This document shows positions 43,701 through 48,729 of a stretch of DNA of 48,729 nucleotides, piece by piece. This DNA is from DASSYK01 sp036258315. Its GTDB lineage: Bacteria > Actinomycetota > Thermoleophilia > Solirubrobacterales > 70-9. The number at the start of each line of letters is the position of its first letter. Positions within the stretch are counted from its first letter, which is position 1. The notes under the pieces are model-generated. The model did no database searches. It saw nothing but the letters and a program-made list of their open reading frames with translations, and was not told where the DNA came from. The stretch spans positions 1 to 48,729 of the forward strand of contig DATADX010000051.1 of NCBI GenBank assembly GCA_036258315.1, in the 5' to 3' direction. The position numbers and the translations under genes were made by a program.

Positions 43701-45102
43701 CGCCCGGATCAAGGACCATCCCCCCGTCGTCCAGCTGTTCGCCGATCGCCTCGTTGGGGAGGATGTGATCTCCTCCGAGGAGCTCGAGGAGCGGGAGGAG
43801 GAGCTCCGAAGCCAGATCAAGGCCGGCCACGAGGAGCTGCGCGCAAAGATCGAGGCCGGCGAGTTCGAGGACCCGACCGCGACCGGGACGGGGGAGCTCG
43901 ACCGCACGCGCAGCCCCAGCGTGGACACCGCGGTTCCCGAGGAGACCGTGCGGAGGCTGAACGAGGAGCTGATCCGCGTTCCCGACAGCTTCACGATCCA
44001 CCGCAAGCTGCGGAAGCCGCTCGGCAAGCGCGTCGAGGCGCTCGACGAGGGCGAGATCGAGTTCGGGCACGCCGAGTCGCTGGCGTTCGCGTCGCTGATC
44101 ACCGAGGGCGTCCACATCCGCCTCACCGGCCAGGACACCGAACGAGGGACCTTCTCGCACCGGCACCTCGTCCTCCACGATGAGAAGACGGGACTGCGTT
44201 ACGCCCCGGTCCAGAACCTGCCCGACGCTAACGCCCCGTTCGAGCTCCACAACAGCCCGCTCTCCGAGGCCGCCTGCCTCGGCTTCGAGTACGGCTACTC
44301 GGCCGCCTCGCCCGACAGCCTGATCCTCTGGGAGGCGCAGTTCGGCGACTTCGGCAACGCCGCCCAGGTGATCATCGACAGCTTCATCGTCTCCGCCGAG
44401 GCGAAGTGGGGCCAGACGTCCCGGCTGACGCTGCTGCTTCCACACGGCTACGAGGGAGCCGGTCCCGAGCACTCGAGCGCCCGGGTGGAGCGGTTCATCC
44501 AGCTCGCAGCGGAGGGCAACATCCGGCTCGCCAACCCGACCACCGCTGCCCAGTACTTCCACCTCCTGCGGCGCCAGGCGCACATCGCCAAGGCGCGCCC
44601 CCTGATCGTGTTCACGCCGAAGGGACTGCTGCGGCTGCCGCGTGCCGGCTCGACGCTCGAGGACCTGACCAGCGGCTCGTTCAAGTTCGTGCTCGACGAC
44701 CCGAAGGCGGCCGGCCGCAAGGAGCAGGTCGAGCGCCTGGTGCTCTGCACCGGCAAGGTCTACTACGACATCGACGCCGCCCCGAAGCGCGACGAGATCG
44801 ACGACGTCGCCCTCGCGCGCGTCGAGCTCCTCTACCCGTTCGCCAAGGAGCAGCTCACCGCGCTGATCTCCTCCTACCCCAACCTCAAGGAGATCGTCTG
44901 GACGCAGGAGGAGCCGCGCAACATGGGCGCCTGGTCGGCGATGCAGCGCCGCATGCCGGAGCTGGTCCCCGCGGGCGTCGAGCTCGGCTACGTCGGCAGG
45001 CCCCCGCGCGCGAGCCCGGGCGAGGGCTATGCCGTCGCTCACACGAAGGAGCAGGAGCGGATCGTGCTCACCTCCTTGATGGGCAAGTCCGACCCGGCGT
45101 AG
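40705..45102 (+). CDS. kgd: Single-chain 2-oxoglutarate dehydrogenase E2-E1 with two lipoyl domains
   Basis: 1465 residues. Lipoyl domain 1 has Lys47 and domain 2 Lys176, both in STDKVDAE. Ser/Pro/Ala-rich linkers lead to an E3-binding domain (about 265-300, TPLARRAARANGVNL), then an E2 succinyltransferase core (about 312-570) with His527 in TYDHRVIQG, then a complete ThDP-dependent E1 from about 594. Mycobacterial Kgd and corynebacterial OdhA also fuse E2 and E1 but lack lipoyl domains; here only E3 would be needed from outside. Promoter TAGAGT at 40686-40691 and a GGGGA site precede ATG 40705. Confidence 0.95.
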   Translation: MTTTSTVQVLMPEMGESVTEGTVLEWHVAEGEPIEEGDTIVEVSTDKVDAEVPAPASGTVTKILVQPDETIEVGKPLAEIDSNGAAPSGTSTASQSGASASPRPASQPAGPRSEAEEPAVGGEAEMPPPSAGGDEAEVTMPEMGESVTEGTVLEWHVAEGDAVAEGDTIVEVSTDKVDAEVPAPFNGTITKILVQPDETIEVGKPLARMAKGAAPAPTDGASASPRPASQPGTPGGEAEDAPVDDGEAVSSAATPAADTADGSKATPLARRAARANGVNLASLQGTGTGGKITKADVLAADGGGAAAAAEALPDGQVKRLRGPAAMLAKAMEESRSIPTATSFRTLAVDTLDAKRKALNGVLNERGMKVSFTHLIAWAIVKAAQEWPVMARHYEERDGKPVVVEPGSINLGIAVDVERKGARSLLVPCIKGADGLDFRGFHSYYEELITKTRENKLTPDDFQGTNISLTNPGGLGTVASVPRLMTGQGTIVACGSLAYPVEWAHTPPEKLKALGVSKVMTTTSTYDHRVIQGAESGSFLRRIEELLQGEDAFYESVARDLEVEESVVTNAHAASASAPPLPLAPAPGAAAKPDTELLQAVQAATSLLKGYRTHGHLAARLDPLGSEPKGDPALEPETLNLTPELMAQIPAEILRIGVGGETLLEALPRMREAYCGPIAYQIEHLSSHQQRMWLREMIETGWHRKPLDAEEKRALLERLIEVFGFERYVEKAYLGQKMFSIEGIDTVVPMLDEVFEMAHSEGAKEVVIGMAHRGRLSVLAHNVGRDPMSILAEFEGAKSIDAVKVVAAIPSGGTGDVKYHYGHGGTYTTRDGEALAVRLYPNPSHLEFVDPVVTGATRAEQTTRDGAGIEHDPSVAVPVLLHGDAAFPGQGVVAETLNLQSLPGYTTGGTIHVIQNNQIGFTTEPQEARSTPYAADMAKGFNVPIIHVNADEPEACIAAARLAMAYRERWGRDVVIDLIGYRRFGHNETDEPAYTQPLMAARIKDHPPVVQLFADRLVGEDVISSEELEEREEELRSQIKAGHEELRAKIEAGEFEDPTATGTGELDRTRSPSVDTAVPEETVRRLNEELIRVPDSFTIHRKLRKPLGKRVEALDEGEIEFGHAESLAFASLITEGVHIRLTGQDTERGTFSHRHLVLHDEKTGLRYAPVQNLPDANAPFELHNSPLSEAACLGFEYGYSAASPDSLILWEAQFGDFGNAAQVIIDSFIVSAEAKWGQTSRLTLLLPHGYEGAGPEHSSARVERFIQLAAEGNIRLANPTTAAQYFHLLRRQAHIAKARPLIVFTPKGLLRLPRAGSTLEDLTSGSFKFVLDDPKAAGRKEQVERLVLCTGKVYYDIDAAPKRDEIDDVALARVELLYPFAKEQLTALISSYPNLKEIVWTQEEPRNMGAWSAMQRRMPELVPAGVELGYVGRPPRASPGEGYAVAHTKEQERIVLTSLMGKSDPA
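40735..41396 (+). repeat. Internal duplication of lipoyl domain and linker
   Basis: The lipoyl-coding segment beginning at 40735 is repeated from 41122. The domains keep the protein but differ at many third positions, while the linker blocks 40993-41027 and 41362-41396 match at 34 of 35 bases and encode GASASPRPASQP in both, including A-ending codons that are rare here. Confidence 0.85.
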
Positions 45103-45113
45103 GCATCAAACGC

Positions 45114-45148
45114 CGGTCCGGCCCGACGCAGCGCGCCAGGCCGGACCG
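45114..45148 (+). terminator. Stem-loop after the 2-oxoglutarate dehydrogenase gene
   Basis: CGGTCCGGCC, a 15-nt loop, then GGCCGGACCG: a perfect 10-bp GC stem starting 12 bp after the stop. No T-tract follows, as is common in GC-rich actinobacteria. It also lies past the end of the convergent small gene at 45163. Confidence 0.65.
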
Positions 45149-45162
45149 GGTCGCGTGACCGA

Positions 45163-45363
45163 TCAGGGACCGCCCGTGAGCGCAGCCCGTCTGATCACGG
45201 CCACAGAGAGAGAATGGCCGCAATCCGGGCAGGAACTCAGCCGCGCCCACGAGTGGTGCTCCGACTCACACTCAGGGCACCGATAGCTCCGCTGGAGACG
45301 GACCAGCCGTCTCACCCCCATCTCGGTGCCTGTCTGCGTTTGGAGCGGAGTCATGGGCATCAT
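45163..45363 (-). CDS. Small zinc-ribbon protein
   Basis: 66 residues. A single zinc ribbon with CPEC and CPDC about 15 residues apart (SYRCPECESEHHSWARLSSC, then CPDCGHS). The short basic VRRLVRLQRS before it could contact nucleic acid. ATG 45363 is preferred to the ATG 18 nt upstream because GAGGAG sits 7 nt before it. It is divergent from the DUF3817-like gene and convergent with the dehydrogenase. Function unknown; the low complexity of evidence keeps confidence moderate. Confidence 0.55.
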   Translation of the reverse strand: MMPMTPLQTQTGTEMGVRRLVRLQRSYRCPECESEHHSWARLSSCPDCGHSLSVAVIRRAALTGGP

Positions 45364-45440
45364 CTTGCCGCTCCTCGGCATGGATTCCTATGTACCGGCG
45401 GTCCAAAGATCGCGCTCCAGTGCTCGACGTCGGGTCTAGC

Positions 45441-45446
45441 TAAGTT
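45441..45446 (+). promoter_or_regulatory. Leaderless -10 element (TAAGTT)
   Basis: TAAGTT ends 7 nt before GTG 45454, supporting that start over the longer upstream frame, which would run through the divergent zinc-ribbon gene. Confidence 0.5.
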
Positions 45447-45453
45447 GGCGACC

Positions 45454-45822
45454 GTGCCCGAGCCCGAGCCCGCAGTCCTGCGCAAGCCCGTCCCGGGACG
45501 CCTGTTCGGCTGGGTCAAGGTCGTCTCCTGGGTCGAGGCGGGCGTGTTCGCCGCCCTGCTCGTCGTCTGGCTGATCCCGGGGCAGGAGGACGCGACCTTC
45601 GTCCTCGGCCTCACCCACGGCCTCGGCTATATCGGCCTCTGCTTGCTGATCCTCGTCGCGACCGTCCGCCGCGAGGCCCCTTGGCCCCTCCTCGCCGCAT
45701 CCCTCACCCCCGCCGGCCCGTTCGGGACGGTGATCGGGATCGAGCTGATCGAGCGCCGGGGGTGGGGAGTGGCCCGCGCGCAGCCGCCAAGGGTTGACAC
45801 CGCTGGTGCAAACGGTGGATAA
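45454..45822 (+). CDS. DUF3817-like integral membrane protein
   Basis: 122 residues with three hydrophobic helices: about 22-42, 49-70 and 78-98. FGWVKVVSWVEAGVFAALLV, then THGLGYIGLCLLILVA and the end PAGPFGTVIGIELIERR match the small YdzA/DUF3817 family, whose role is not established. The N-terminus is Pro-rich. Just past its stop lie two strong hairpins, then the convergent aconitase. Confidence 0.75.
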   Translation: MPEPEPAVLRKPVPGRLFGWVKVVSWVEAGVFAALLVVWLIPGQEDATFVLGLTHGLGYIGLCLLILVATVRREAPWPLLAASLTPAGPFGTVIGIELIERRGWGVARAQPPRVDTAGANGG

Positions 45823-45856
45823 TCCCCCGGCGGGGCTGGAAAACACGTGAACAGGC

Positions 45857-45889
45857 TCGTTCCCGGGCCAGTCCCGCCTCCGGGAACGA
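45857..45889 (+). terminator. Stem-loop after the DUF3817-like gene
   Basis: TCGTTCCCGG, 13-nt loop, CCGGGAACGA: a perfect 10-bp stem 34 bp after the stop codon, a likely terminator. Confidence 0.6.
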
Positions 45890-45925
45890 TCGCGTCGGAA
45901 ATCCCTCCCTGGCTACCGACGCGCA

Positions 45926-45976
45926 GGCGTGGCGCGGGCCGCGTGGACCCCCTGCCTCCCGCGGCCCCGCCACGCC
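45926..45976. terminator. Long GC-rich stem-loop between convergent genes
   Basis: A 17-bp stem with one bulged C (45926-45943 against 45960-45976) and a 16-nt loop. It lies in the 251-bp gap between the DUF3817-like gene and aconitase. No gene is convincing in this gap; a bidirectional terminator or mRNA 3'-end structure for aconitase is the simplest reading. Confidence 0.55.
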
Positions 45977-46073
45977 ATTGCTTCCACCGGCCGGGACAAG
46001 GGGAGCCGGTCCGGTTCGCCCCTGAGCGCGGGCGAGGTCACCCGAGCGCGGACGTCCTCGATTCAGCAAGGAA

Positions 46074-48729
<2,656 letters not shown>

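Noticed and set aside
42367..45042. 891-codon minus frame opposite the 2-oxoglutarate dehydrogenase
   Set aside because: Leu/Asp/Val/Arg-rich antisense frame with no recognisable domain.
45704..46069. 121-codon minus frame in the gap before aconitase
   Set aside because: Composition is Arg/Pro/Ala-rich, there is no start signal, and it overlaps the DUF3817-like gene and two hairpins.

Overview
The window is GC-rich (third codon positions almost all G or C), gene-dense and bacterial. Gene content points to Actinomycetota, most likely a Thermoleophilia / Solirubrobacterales-type lineage. The clues are an E2-E1 fused 2-oxoglutarate dehydrogenase, a DPPR-synthase-type UbiA protein, F420-type luciferase-like and PPOX-fold proteins, many FadE-type acyl-CoA dehydrogenases, and many genes whose start codon lies 6-9 nt after a TANNNT -10 element (leaderless transcription). 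The lineage is inferred from content; no rRNA, tRNA, CRISPR array, IS element or integrase was seen.

Layout. 1-6.2 kb: a truncated membrane protein, an ACT-domain regulator overlapping a peptide deformylase, a CBS protein, a saccharopine-dehydrogenase-like oxidoreductase with a zinc-ribbon membrane protein, and a three-gene minus operon (coiled-coil protein, SDR, alpha/beta-hydrolase-fold protein lacking its triad), then an orphan Flp/TadE-like prepilin. 6.2-11.6 kb: a minus-strand run of a haloalkane-dehalogenase-like enzyme, YihY, an LPG-synthase-type membrane protein, Lon and an HxlR regulator, with a perfect inverted repeat just upstream of lon. 11.6-18.9 kb: sulfotransferase, RpiB-like and RibD-like proteins, a receiver protein without output domain, and an ACAD10/11-like set (acyl-CoA dehydrogenase, APH-type kinase, HAD protein) interleaved with flavin/F420-type enzymes. 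18.9-20.3 kb: a decayed EamA transporter and a Gly-rich exported protein. 20.3-25.3 kb: sensor kinase, CheY-like regulator, then beta-phosphoglucomutase plus a GH65 disaccharide phosphorylase. 25.3-30.8 kb: DEAD-box helicase, quinone oxidoreductase, PfkB kinase, Na+/H+ antiporter and a cytoplasmic DsbA-like protein.

30.8-35.4 kb: citrate synthase, two small unknown genes, a 41-codon deletion remnant of an F420-type oxidoreductase, and two paired acyl-CoA dehydrogenases separated by a 68-bp tandem repeat that copies the end of the upstream gene. 35.4-40.3 kb: UbiA-family prenyltransferase, alkyl-DHAP-synthase-like flavoprotein and a two-domain fatty acyl-CoA reductase; the last two are the fatty-alcohol and ether-bond steps of ether-lipid synthesis. 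40.4-48.7 kb: small zinc-ribbon proteins, a 1465-residue single-chain 2-oxoglutarate dehydrogenase (two lipoyl domains, E3-binding domain, E2 and E1), a DUF3817-like membrane protein, strong hairpins, and aconitase running off the right edge. Citrate synthase, 2-oxoglutarate dehydrogenase and aconitase put three TCA-cycle steps within 18 kb.

The most interesting items are the putative ether-lipid module, the split ACAD10/11-like hydroxyacyl module, the self-contained 2-oxoglutarate dehydrogenase with nucleotide-identical rare-codon linkers, the tandem repeat between the paired dehydrogenases, and the lon operator-like palindrome next to a Cys-containing HxlR regulator.
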